A stretch of 64,000 nt of DNA from CAYNJG01 sp964397295 (GTDB lineage Bacteria > Planctomycetota > Planctomycetia > Pirellulales > Pirellulaceae), in contig CAYNJG010000005.1 in the NCBI GenBank assembly GCA_964397295.1, forward strand, positions 1 to 64,000, given 5' to 3'. Under the pieces are notes generated by a model. It searched no databases and was not told the DNA's origin. It saw nothing but the letters and a program-made list of their open reading frames with translations. Positions within the stretch are counted from its first letter, which is position 1. The number at the start of each line of letters is the position of its first letter. Shown one piece after another: positions 1 through 7,341 of the stretch. Position numbers and translations under genes: made by a program.

Positions 1-511
1 GTCCTGATGGAACTTTCTCACCGGTCGCCGCAAACTTGGATTCCAAAACCTCAATTGCCTTGTTGATTTCGTCGGCAACCGAATCGAAGCTTGCTCCTTG
101 TTTAGCGTCAACATGAAAGCCATCGTGGATCTTCATGAATTGATCGAACAGTACTTTCGACTGGTCTTTCACCACTTGCCAATCTTCTTTTGGCAAGTCT
201 GTTTCGGCAGCAACTTCAGGCAGCGCATCGAGGACTTCAGAAACTTCGTGAAGGGCATCATCACATGCGTCTGGCGTGCCCGCATCAAACGCAGCTTTCA
301 CCTCGTCACGTGAGTGTTTGATTTGCGTTAAAGCGGCGTGGTAGCTCTTGGGGCGATGGCCATGGTCGTGGTGGTGGTGCTCTTCTTCACCGCTGGACGT
401 CGTGGATGAAGGCGACGTTTCCGTGCAGCCGACTGCCATCAAAACAGCGAAGCTAGTGATCAGGAAGAACCAACCAGACGTTCGGTTGGTTTTGTTTTTT
501 GCGATTTTCAT
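1..511 (-). CDS. His-rich lipoprotein, 3' end outside the window
   Basis: The reading frame stays open from the ATG at 511 to the window edge, about 170 codons, so the C-terminus is missing. The N-terminus has a basic start, a hydrophobic stretch and a lipobox-like AVGC with the Cys at residue 29, which suggests an inner- or outer-membrane lipoprotein. A GEEEHHHHDHGH cluster at about residues 41-52 could bind metal ions. The rest looks alpha-helical and mentions no family I recognise. It starts 31 bases after the MoxR stop on the same strand and may belong to that operon. The upstream in-frame CAT at 514-516 gives ATG AAA TGA and cannot be the start. Function unknown; a metal-related role is inference from the His cluster only. 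Confidence 0.75.
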   Translation of the reverse strand, partial: MKIAKNKTNRTSGWFFLITSFAVLMAVGCTETSPSSTTSSGEEEHHHHDHGHRPKSYHAALTQIKHSRDEVKAAFDAGTPDACDDALHEVSEVLDALPEVAAETDLPKEDWQVVKDQSKVLFDQFMKIHDGFHVDAKQGASFDSVADEINKAIEVLESKFAATGEKVPSG

Positions 512-542
512 TTCATTTCCCTATGAGTGTTTGCGTTGGGGT

Positions 543-1502
543 TCAGTTTTCGTTCCAGGGGATCTGAGCTTCCGAGAGAATCTCAGCGACAAGTGCTTCG
601 GCTGAGTCAAAGTCACCCGTCAACCGAACGCCAAGTGTTGGCTGAGCGACGGCTTGAACATCGTCGGGGGTGACGAACTCACGACCAGCGAGAAAAGCAT
701 TTGCCTGAGCAAGTCGTTGCCACATCAACAGTCCGCGTGGACTCAAGCCAATGTGTACGGCGGAGTGTTCTCGTGTCATTTTGCCAAGCGTCACGATATA
801 ACCGCGGACCTTTTCGGTGACTTCGATCGCCGCCACATGCTGTTGCAGTTGGTGCAGCTCTTCCACGGTGAGAACGCTTTCAATTTCACTGCGATCTCGT
901 TCGACAGACTGAATTGCTTCGCCCAGCATGCGCGTCTCTTCGTCGCTGCCGGGATAGCCAATGCTCAGCTTGACGGCGAAACGGTCGAGTTGAGCTTCCG
1001 GTAGCGGATATGTTCCGTGGCTATCGATCGGATTCTGCGTAGCAATCACGAAAAAGCCAGCGGGCAACTGATGAGTTTCTCGATCGATGGTGACTTGTCG
1101 TTCTGCCATCGCTTCGAACAACGCGCTTTGCGTTCGCGGCGTCGCTCGATTGATTTCGTCAGCAAGCAATACGTCTGTAAATACGGGACCGCGTTGAAAC
1201 TCAAACTCGCGAGTCGCCTGATTGAAGATGCTGAAACCCGTGATGTCGGTTGGCAACAGATCGGGCGTACACTGCACACGAGAAAACTGTACACCGATGG
1301 CTCGCGCGATCGCTTTGGCAAGCGTTGTTTTGCCAAGCCCCGGTAGATCTTCAATTAAGAGATGACCTCGCGCTAAAAGGCTGGTCACTACCAACTCAAC
1401 GACATCGTCCTTGCCACAAAGCACTGAGTGCAATGTAGTTCGCAACCGATCGACCAGCGGGCGGAGCTCGTTGATGCTTTCGCTGTTAATCAATGTCTCC
1501 AT
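543..1502 (-). CDS. MoxR-family AAA+ ATPase
   Basis: A 319-residue MoxR ATPase, the usual family length. It shows a Walker A motif LPGLGKTT near residues 53-60, a Walker B LLADEINRA with D115 and E116, and the sensor region ATQNPIDSHGTYPLPEAQLDRF-like that typifies MoxR. Members act as cytoplasmic chaperone-like ATPases, often with DUF58 and VWA proteins, in cell-envelope or metalloenzyme maturation. I chose the ATG at 1502 because GAAGGAG lies just upstream of it; a longer open frame runs back to 1709 but overlaps the preceding gene. It follows the transglutaminase-fold gene by 16 bases and the DUF58 gene beyond that, a well-known gene association. Client unknown. Confidence 0.93.
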   Translation of the reverse strand: METLINSESINELRPLVDRLRTTLHSVLCGKDDVVELVVTSLLARGHLLIEDLPGLGKTTLAKAIARAIGVQFSRVQCTPDLLPTDITGFSIFNQATREFEFQRGPVFTDVLLADEINRATPRTQSALFEAMAERQVTIDRETHQLPAGFFVIATQNPIDSHGTYPLPEAQLDRFAVKLSIGYPGSDEETRMLGEAIQSVERDRSEIESVLTVEELHQLQQHVAAIEVTEKVRGYIVTLGKMTREHSAVHIGLSPRGLLMWQRLAQANAFLAGREFVTPDDVQAVAQPTLGVRLTGDFDSAEALVAEILSEAQIPWNEN

Positions 1503-1518
1503 TGCATCTCCTTCGTGA

Positions 1519-3891
1519 TCACACGCATCCTTTGAGCAATCTGACGGATTCAACGCACGTTTGCCGAACTGATCCGGCCGCAAAAGAAGGGCGGTCCGAC
1601 GATGCATAACATGCCCACGAAACGAGAGATCGAAACTGACGGACTGCGGCTGAGTCAGGACACGATTCACCCAGCGTTTTGATCCACTGGTCGATTGTTT
1701 GCCCATCACGACGACACGAGTTCTTCCGTGATGTCAGACGTTGCAACAGCAAGACTGTTTGCAGTACTTGCTGACGCGGAGCCGCTTTGAGTCGCAGCTG
1801 CCACCAGAGCAACGCGGTCATCGCATGGATTTGTCGTCGTAAGAGTACGCTTCCCGCGATGGCGATCACCAGCATCGAATTGGTAACAGGCCGAGCTAGA
1901 ACCTGTCTGGCGAACCCGGCGATCGTCGTAGTCGCGGCTTGCCAGAATGTTTGTCGTGCGTACAGCACTTCAAAGCCCGGCGTTGACTCGACCGGAACCC
2001 AGTGTCCTTTTTCGGTTTCAATTTCCATCCAAAAATGAATGTCGTTTGAATAGACGCCCGTTGCTTTCGCCATGCGATCATAATTCTGAGGATCTGCGTA
2101 CAGGCCGCTGACGATTCGAGTTCGGTAGCCCAGAGATCGCAGCAGAACCGCAGCGCTGGTCGCGAACAAATAGTCTGGGCCTTGTTGAGACTCAAAAAGA
2201 AAGTGCTCGACGGCGTCGGGTGCGTCTTCGTGAACGCGGGCCATCGGCTCGTGACTGAACTCGCGAAGGCGTTTGCGGATCTTTTCGACTCGTTCCCAGT
2301 CGGAAGAAGCGTTCGCCGTCCAATCGGACGCAAGTTGCCGCAGTCTTGGTGAAAAATATTGTTCGGTGGACGTGATGCGTCCAAGCAACAACGAGTCCAA
2401 ACCTTCACGACGCCAGAAACGAGACTTCACATGCACGACCGTAAGCGACGGGATCTTGTCGCCTCCTAATCGCAGTAGGCCGCTCTGCCAGCTGAAGAAG
2501 TCAGCAGCATGCAGTTTGTCGATGTGGGTGGCCGTCAGGTTTGGCGGCGTCGGAATGGTCGGCGAATTAAGATTGATGATCTTTAGCTGGTGGCTCTCGG
2601 CAGCCGAGAAGCGATCATCGTATGACGAGCTTTCCCACGTTGCCCACTTTCGATCTCCGTCTGACTCTAGGCGGAGATTGGGTTCTGGTGTTGCTCCTCG
2701 AAGCGAGAGTTCTCGGCCGTCCCAGTGATCAAAAATGGCTAAGCCCAGATGCAATGGCGTTCGACCGGCGACATAGAGTATCGCCTTTGATTGCACGTCA
2801 TCGAGCTTTCGCCGTTCTCTATCTTCTGCCTGACGACGAATCGCACTGAACTCGCGAGTTGCCTTTTTGTTCTGCCCAAACTTGGTGTGATTCTGCTTCT
2901 GTGTCTCCTTCGACGTCAAAGGAATCGCTCTCGAACGGCTATCCCGTTTCTTGATCTGCGGTTCCGCATAGTTCTCGATGAACATGTCGTACAGCGTTGG
3001 TTGCTGAGATTCCAGAAAGAGTTCACTTTCGATCGGACCGAAGCTATCCGCGTCCTCCTTGGCCCCAACCATTTGCTCGCCATCGCCCACACCGCCACGC
3101 GCAAACGGGTCGCTTCCACCCGTCCCGCCTGAGCTGGGCATCAAGCCAGCCACGGCGCTGGTAACCGCACTTGATTGGAAAACAAACGCTCCACAAACAA
3201 GGCAAAGCAACACCAACCCGATCGCGCCTGCCCTGGCGAAGTACGGAATCTCCATCGTCGTCTCGTTGGGAAAGTGGGCACTGATCCGTTGCCAGTAGTC
3301 GCCCATCAGCCACCATAAGCCAAGTAATGCATATGCCGCGAGCAGCGCGTTGGTTGTCGCCGACGTGGTGACCAACGCACTAAAGATGGCGAGGAAAAAG
3401 CTGGTGAACATTGCGAGTCGGCCGGTCGATTTTCTCGGTAGAACGACCAGTCCAAACATTAAGTTCCTCATCGCAAGCGGAAACTGAATCTCCATCGGGT
3501 TGCCGTAGGCCGCTCGACTCCTCAAAACCATATCCGTGACAAACGGCAAGCAACAAAAAGAGACCAGGAAAACGATTTCACTTGTCGAAAAGAGCGAAGG
3601 GACGACGGGCTTGCCCATTCTCTGGGTGCCATCTCTGTGCCTCGTGGGCAGACTCGCCGTCCGTTCGCTCCGATCGATGCGGAAATAGTAAAACGCGCTC
3701 ACTGCGATCAGCATCGTGACCACAAGATCAGCCCACTCCACCCACGGACGCGGACTTGCGTCCTGAATGGAAACATGTAGCAACAACACCGACGTCAACA
3801 TCAATACGGAAGAACTCGCGAGCCCAATATCTGCGGCACTCGTTTGACGCGAATCGAGTGGCTGTACCGTATTGAGTGCAAACGGCTTCAT
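1519..3891 (-). CDS. Transglutaminase-fold membrane protein lacking the catalytic Cys
   Basis: A 790-residue protein of the TgpA-like type (DUF3488/transglutaminase core): several membrane segments in the first 230 residues, then a large exported part with a transglutaminase-like core at about 540-640, and another membrane segment near 660. The core aligns with the usual pattern G-x-C-x-x-F-A but reads GPDYLFATSAAVLLRS, so Asp573 sits where the catalytic Cys should be. The His is kept (DIHFWMEIE, H619) and the third residue is Glu635 (WVPVESTPG) instead of Asp. It is therefore probably not a Cys transglutaminase or protease. The ATG at 3891 overlaps the DUF58 stop by one base (TGATG), which supports this start and translational coupling. 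Confidence 0.85.
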   Translation of the reverse strand: MKPFALNTVQPLDSRQTSAADIGLASSSVLMLTSVLLLHVSIQDASPRPWVEWADLVVTMLIAVSAFYYFRIDRSERTASLPTRHRDGTQRMGKPVVPSLFSTSEIVFLVSFCCLPFVTDMVLRSRAAYGNPMEIQFPLAMRNLMFGLVVLPRKSTGRLAMFTSFFLAIFSALVTTSATTNALLAAYALLGLWWLMGDYWQRISAHFPNETTMEIPYFARAGAIGLVLLCLVCGAFVFQSSAVTSAVAGLMPSSGGTGGSDPFARGGVGDGEQMVGAKEDADSFGPIESELFLESQQPTLYDMFIENYAEPQIKKRDSRSRAIPLTSKETQKQNHTKFGQNKKATREFSAIRRQAEDRERRKLDDVQSKAILYVAGRTPLHLGLAIFDHWDGRELSLRGATPEPNLRLESDGDRKWATWESSSYDDRFSAAESHQLKIINLNSPTIPTPPNLTATHIDKLHAADFFSWQSGLLRLGGDKIPSLTVVHVKSRFWRREGLDSLLLGRITSTEQYFSPRLRQLASDWTANASSDWERVEKIRKRLREFSHEPMARVHEDAPDAVEHFLFESQQGPDYLFATSAAVLLRSLGYRTRIVSGLYADPQNYDRMAKATGVYSNDIHFWMEIETEKGHWVPVESTPGFEVLYARQTFWQAATTTIAGFARQVLARPVTNSMLVIAIAGSVLLRRQIHAMTALLWWQLRLKAAPRQQVLQTVLLLQRLTSRKNSCRRDGQTIDQWIKTLGESCPDSAAVRQFRSLVSWACYASSDRPSFAAGSVRQTCVESVRLLKGCV

Positions 3892-5144
3892 CAGGCGACT
3901 CCCGCTTTTCGATCCGTCCCTCGCCATGCGAAGCGAACGGCCCGCTTCCACCGCTCCGCGAACTGAGTCATCGATGAAGCTGAATCATCCACTCGAATCC
4001 ATTCGCCCTTCGCATTGTTTTCAGTGAAACGCAAGGGATGAGCGTCATCGAGATGATTCAGCACGATCGCCTTCCAGCCCGCTCCCCAGCGAGACGGTTG
4101 CGCCGACGTTGTAATGACGAAGCGTTCGTCGTGATGTTTCGCGGCGGTGACTTCGAGCGGCTTGGCGTTGGTGATGGCTGCCAATCGATCGAGCGAAGCG
4201 TTCCGACTAAGCTCGGTCGGCTGGACTTCCCATGAATCATTGTTGGACGCAACCAAGACGTTTACGTTCTGCCGCGACAGCTGTTCGCAAAGACTCGCGG
4301 CAATACGAATCGCAGTTTCAAACGATGAATTCGATCCAGTTCCGTGCGCCACGTTAGGGTCGGAATCGATTGCAATCATGGCCGATGACTGCGCGGGGCC
4401 TTGCCTTTCTGAGACGATCAACCGGCCGCACTTCGCAGTTTGAGCCCAATGCACGAATCGCAGGCTGTCGCCTTCGCGGTAGGCTCGCACGCCAATGCGA
4501 TCACCTTCGTTCCCGGTCCGTTTATCACTGGGCCGCAAAAGCGATCGATTTGCTCCATCTGTGAGTACCGCGGGCTCTAACGGAATTGTTTTGGGCCAAA
4601 CGATTAAGTTTTCCGTCGTGTCGATGTCACGCCGAGCTTTCCAAACTCCGAACGGAAATTCGGTAGCAAGTTTGACGGTCTTGCTTGGATAGATTCCGCG
4701 GCAATCTGGCTGGAAGCTCCAGCGGAACTTTGTTTTCGACCAGCCGCGAATTCCAGACAACGCGATCGCAATTCCATCTTCACCAGTTTGGGGAAGGAAG
4801 AATCCGTCCTCGATCGCCAGTCCCCACACAGGGAACGGCCATCGATTCTTGATCACGACCTCTACGGGTGACTCTTGCCCCTCGATGCCACGGCGTTTGG
4901 AAAACTGCAGTTCACACGAAAGCCCTCGCAGTCCGATCCAAGGCCATGCCATTCCCAAGGCGATCGTTGCACTGATTGTCGCGGCAATCACAAGACCTTG
5001 TGGAGCCACGAACAGACCACACAACAACGAAGCACTCGCCGCGACGATCAGAATGCCAAGCGGCTTCTTCAACCAGTCAACATACGGGTTGGCCACAGGG
5101 CAAATGTCTGTGTTTAGCCACTCATTTAGCGTTCTTGTCTTCAT
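3891..5144 (-). CDS. DUF58 domain-containing protein
   Basis: A 417-residue protein with two membrane segments near residues 28-70 and the DUF58 signature in the second half: RAYREGDSLRFVHWAQTAK at about 220, matching the family pattern of Y-x-x-GD-x-x-R-x-I/V-x-W. DUF58 proteins have a partial von Willebrand A-like fold and nearly always accompany MoxR ATPases. The frame can be extended by a TTG at 5156, but the ATG at 5144 has GGAG seven bases upstream, so I take it as the start. It is the first gene of a tight run with the transglutaminase-fold and MoxR genes, so the three probably work as one envelope-associated unit. Exact role unknown. Confidence 0.9.
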   Translation of the reverse strand: MKTRTLNEWLNTDICPVANPYVDWLKKPLGILIVAASASLLCGLFVAPQGLVIAATISATIALGMAWPWIGLRGLSCELQFSKRRGIEGQESPVEVVIKNRWPFPVWGLAIEDGFFLPQTGEDGIAIALSGIRGWSKTKFRWSFQPDCRGIYPSKTVKLATEFPFGVWKARRDIDTTENLIVWPKTIPLEPAVLTDGANRSLLRPSDKRTGNEGDRIGVRAYREGDSLRFVHWAQTAKCGRLIVSERQGPAQSSAMIAIDSDPNVAHGTGSNSSFETAIRIAASLCEQLSRQNVNVLVASNNDSWEVQPTELSRNASLDRLAAITNAKPLEVTAAKHHDERFVITTSAQPSRWGAGWKAIVLNHLDDAHPLRFTENNAKGEWIRVDDSASSMTQFAERWKRAVRFAWRGTDRKAGVA

Positions 5145-5198
5145 CCGTGTCTCCAAGTGAGGCCTGCGATCTAGTGGCTCGTTGTTTTCAATACGGGG

Positions 5199-5265
5199 GT
5201 AGCGGACCTCGTCAAGAGATTCGGCTCGCCCATGATTTACCGAAAGTCTTGACGACTTCCGCTAC
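5199..5265. repeat. Imperfect inverted repeat with 19-base arms
   Basis: The arms are at 5199-5217 and 5247-5265 and match at 17 of 19 positions when one is reverse-complemented; the spacer is 29 bases. Key words are GTAGCGGA at the outer end and TCGTCAAGA at the inner end. It lies between two minus-strand genes, upstream of the DUF58 start. It has no T-run, so it is not a standard terminator. It resembles a dispersed REP-like element or a structured RNA, but I see only one copy here. Confidence 0.6.
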
Positions 5266-5284
5266 GTAAAACACTTTGCCCAGT

Positions 5285-5324
5285 CTCGCTCGCCTTAGTT
5301 CGACCGACCGGTGGCGAGAGCGAG
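5285..5324. repeat. Bulged hairpin in intergenic DNA
   Basis: CTCGCTCGCC at 5285-5294 pairs with GGCGAGAGCGAG at 5313-5324, with a two-base bulge. It follows the terminator-like hairpin of the PEP-CTERM gene and lies next to the repeat at 5199-5265. Confidence 0.35.
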
Positions 5325-5330
5325 CCATTG

Positions 5331-5359
5331 CAAAACTCGCCCCCACCGGCCCGTGGGAG
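5331..5359 (-). terminator. Probable intrinsic terminator of the PEP-CTERM gene
   Basis: Read on the minus strand, directly after the stop codon, CTCCCAC pairs with GTGGGGG (one G-T pair) around a six-base loop, followed by CGAGTTTTG. Stem bases lie at 5340-5346 and 5353-5359. The T-run is short, so termination may be partial. Confidence 0.5.
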
Positions 5360-6055
5360 TTATCGCTTTCGACGCATCGCGCCGAGTCCTACGACTCCGA
5401 TCACAAGGAACAGTATCGACGACGGTTCCGGAACGCTCGCTCCGAATGCCTCGACACCAGCTTCGAACATTTCTTCTTCCAGGCCAAAGTTCAGGAAGAT
5501 TCCGAAAGGCTCGGAGTCAGCAATCCCACCAGCATTGTCAGAGGAAAGGCTCAATACCAATCCGTAGCCTCCAGCGGGCGCTCCATCGCTGATGGTGAAG
5601 CCTGGATCAACGTGGAAGTCTCCGTCGTCCGCTGCTTGACCAAGCAGGTTCGCGGGGGCGGCGAAGTCACTAAGTTGCGTTCCACTGGTTGCCGAAACAA
5701 CCACGTCCGCGGAGCCACCGGCGGCGTCAATCGTCACGGTGGTGTCGCCGGCAGAAACAACTTGGGAGCCGTCCCAATAGAAAAGACGGTCCAGCACGTT
5801 GAATCCAATGATGTCGCCAGCGTTAATGCCGGCGCCTTCTTCGATTTCCGATGCGATACCGGGTTCGGATGCAAAGTTGGCAAACAAGTCTTCGCCGAAC
5901 TCGGCTTCGAAGACAAAGCCTTCTGGGCCTTCTTCGACTTCAATCGCCCCACCGACGTAAGAGAATTCGACGTCCGAATGCGCCTCTTCTTCTTGCGCGA
6001 AGGAAACGGTGACACAGGACATCAGAATTACAGCAACACTAATAAGCTTTTTCAT
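5360..6055 (-). CDS. PEP-CTERM sorting-domain exported protein
   Basis: A 231-residue secreted protein. It begins MKKLISVAVILMSCVTVSFA, a standard signal peptide, and ends with VPEPSS, a hydrophobic helix and RRKR, the PEP-CTERM sorting signal processed by exosortase. The middle is acidic, rich in Gly, Ala, Val and Asp, and has no catalytic motif I recognise; such proteins are usually surface or extracellular-matrix components. The frame extends upstream to 6145, but those residues are not signal-like, so the ATG at 6055 is preferred even though its ribosome binding site is weak. Monocistronic as far as can be seen, with a hairpin terminator after it. Exosortase itself is not in this window. 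Confidence 0.85.
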   Translation of the reverse strand: MKKLISVAVILMSCVTVSFAQEEEAHSDVEFSYVGGAIEVEEGPEGFVFEAEFGEDLFANFASEPGIASEIEEGAGINAGDIIGFNVLDRLFYWDGSQVVSAGDTTVTIDAAGGSADVVVSATSGTQLSDFAAPANLLGQAADDGDFHVDPGFTISDGAPAGGYGLVLSLSSDNAGGIADSEPFGIFLNFGLEEEMFEAGVEAFGASVPEPSSILFLVIGVVGLGAMRRKR

Positions 6056-6212
6056 TTTGTGAATCTCAGATTGAACTTGAAAATTGAAACTATGGCCACG
6101 CTGGCCGGAACGCTTCCTGCACATCCATCCATGGGCGGCATTCATTGATCCCGCGACTCAATTTCGCAGGCAGTAAATATCAGCCAGTGGCGATACCTCG
6201 CTCTCGAAGTGC

Positions 6213-6283
6213 CCATTCGCGATGGAGCCATACGCTGTTGGTTTTTGGTCGGACCGCAAGCGTAAAGCCGCCATCGCGAACGG
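6213..6283. repeat. Interrupted inverted repeat
   Basis: TTCGCGATGG at 6216-6225 pairs with CCATCGCGAA at 6271-6280, and TACGCT at 6231-6236 pairs with AGCGTA at 6259-6264, giving a long interrupted stem around a loop of about 22 bases. Confidence 0.4.
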
Positions 6284-6366
6284 AGCTTTTCGAACTCGCT
6301 ACGCGATGCTGCACGCTACAGGGACCGTTTCAGTTCGGGCGCTGTAGCTCGCAGATTGAATGACAG

Positions 6367-6381
6367 CCAGCAAATTGCTGG
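6367..6381. repeat. Perfect 15-base palindrome
   Basis: CCAGCAAATTGCTGG forms seven base pairs around a central A. It could be an operator or a small hairpin. It lies about 310 bases upstream of the PEP-CTERM start and about 100 bases downstream of the next gene's stop. Confidence 0.35.
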
Positions 6382-6482
6382 AGATAAAAGCCAGGCAGAA
6401 TGCCAACGGGCAGCTCAAACTCTAAGCGCGCTGGCGAACACCAAAACGCATGGACCTCAAGGTTACTGCACTGACTCATTCG

Positions 6483-6893
6483 TTAGAGATTGCAGGGTGG
6501 CCCGCGCGGCGAATGATCACAGTACACGACGGACGAACTAACACTCGAGTCAAAGAGTGTCTCTCGACTAGCAACGAGTAGGTTGCTTTCATCAGCCGGA
6601 AGAGAGAAGAAACCGTTGCTCAGGTTCCCGAGTAGACGGCAAACAGAGCAGCTGTCCGGGGATGTTGACCGATTGGGCTGATCACTTTGAGATGCGTCGG
6701 ACTGACCGCTTAGAAACGGACAAGCCTGATCGCTACACTCGTGCGCTGTGTTGTCAGCAGATCCAGACGAGCAAACGCAACCGTGGGTAATGCCCACGAG
6801 TTGGTGCAAGGACTGCCCAAATCCGGTCACAAGAGTGAGGACGGTGACACAGACCCAAGCTGCGGATCGTTTTTTTACTTCAGTTCTGAACAT
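6483..6893 (-). CDS. Small Cys-rich exported protein, unknown function
   Basis: A 136-residue protein when started at the ATG at 6893. It begins MFRTEVKKRSAAWVCVTVLTLVTGFG, a basic and hydrophobic signal- or anchor-like segment. Cys and His then cluster in two places: HGCVC with ECSDQACPF, and DSCSVCRLL. The CxVCRLL pattern resembles small DUF2946-like exported proteins, but the match is too weak to name the family. The longer frame to 7052 adds a non-signal sequence and is less likely. The paired Cys suggest disulfides or metal binding outside the cytoplasm; this is inference. It stands alone, between the PEP-CTERM gene and the inverse autotransporter gene. Confidence 0.6.
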   Translation of the reverse strand: MFRTEVKKRSAAWVCVTVLTLVTGFGQSLHQLVGITHGCVCSSGSADNTAHECSDQACPFLSGQSDASQSDQPNRSTSPDSCSVCRLLGNLSNGFFSLPADESNLLVASRETLFDSSVSSSVVYCDHSPRGPPCNL

Positions 6894-7120
6894 TGAGACG
6901 CATGGGGAATTTTCCACAAATGCGATCCGACCGCTAGTGAGTATCATCAAAGGCAATTGCCATGTCAACAGCTTTGAGGCCGGGAGTGCTTTGCCCAACA
7001 GATATCGATGGATAAGAGATCTTCCATCCTGACGCCAAGTGAGAATAACCAAAGCGCGTTGCTTTACGTTAGCGTCGAACCACAGTGACAGCGACCACTG
7101 CGAGTTGCGCAGCTGTTGTC

Positions 7121-7139
7121 GATTGCATCAAGTGCAATC
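7121..7139. promoter_or_regulatory. Operator-like palindrome upstream of the Cys-rich gene
   Basis: GATTGCA at 7121-7127 and TGCAATC at 7133-7139 form a perfect dyad around TCAAG. It lies 228 bases upstream of the start at 6893, so it could be a regulator site or merely a hairpin. Confidence 0.25.
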
Positions 7140-7265
7140 GGAGAGTCTATGTTGTCGTTTCGACTTCCGATTTTTGGAGATAGAAATCAACCGTGCAAAG
7201 GGTTGAACTGACCGACGTAAGTAATCGCTTACCTTTTTGTTTTGCAAGACAAGGGTAAGTCGCTT

Positions 7266-7316
7266 GTCGAAACCAGCTCTCCGTTAGCGGTTTTGCAGGT
7301 CTCGGCTGGTTTCGAC
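7266..7316 (-). repeat. 12-bp inverted repeat downstream of the autotransporter-like gene
   Basis: GTCGAAACCAGC at 7266-7277 and GCTGGTTTCGAC at 7305-7316 are perfect reverse complements with a 27-base spacer. It lies 26 bases after the stop of the 7342-9399 gene. A T-run is missing, so it may protect the mRNA 3' end rather than terminate transcription. Confidence 0.5.
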
Positions 7317-7341
7317 GCGAGCGATGAGCGTCACGCGAGTC

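Larger units (their letters stand above)
6056..6482. other. Intergenic region with inverted repeats, no gene seen
   Basis: This 427-base stretch holds no frame with protein-like composition or a ribosome binding site. It contains an interrupted inverted repeat (6213-6236 with 6259-6283) and a short perfect palindrome at 6367-6381. It should also hold the promoter of the PEP-CTERM gene, which I could not place. Confidence 0.5.
6894..7341. other. Intergenic region with hairpins, no gene seen
   Basis: About 450 bases between two minus-strand genes. I see a 7-base-pair palindrome at 7121-7139, smaller hairpins near 7215-7265 and a 12-base-pair inverted repeat at 7266-7316. No convincing coding frame or RNA family was recognised. 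Confidence 0.5.

Noticed and set aside
5276..6148. 290-codon plus-strand frame opposite the PEP-CTERM gene
   Set aside because: It is the antisense shadow of a gene with a signal peptide and sorting tail, and has no domain.
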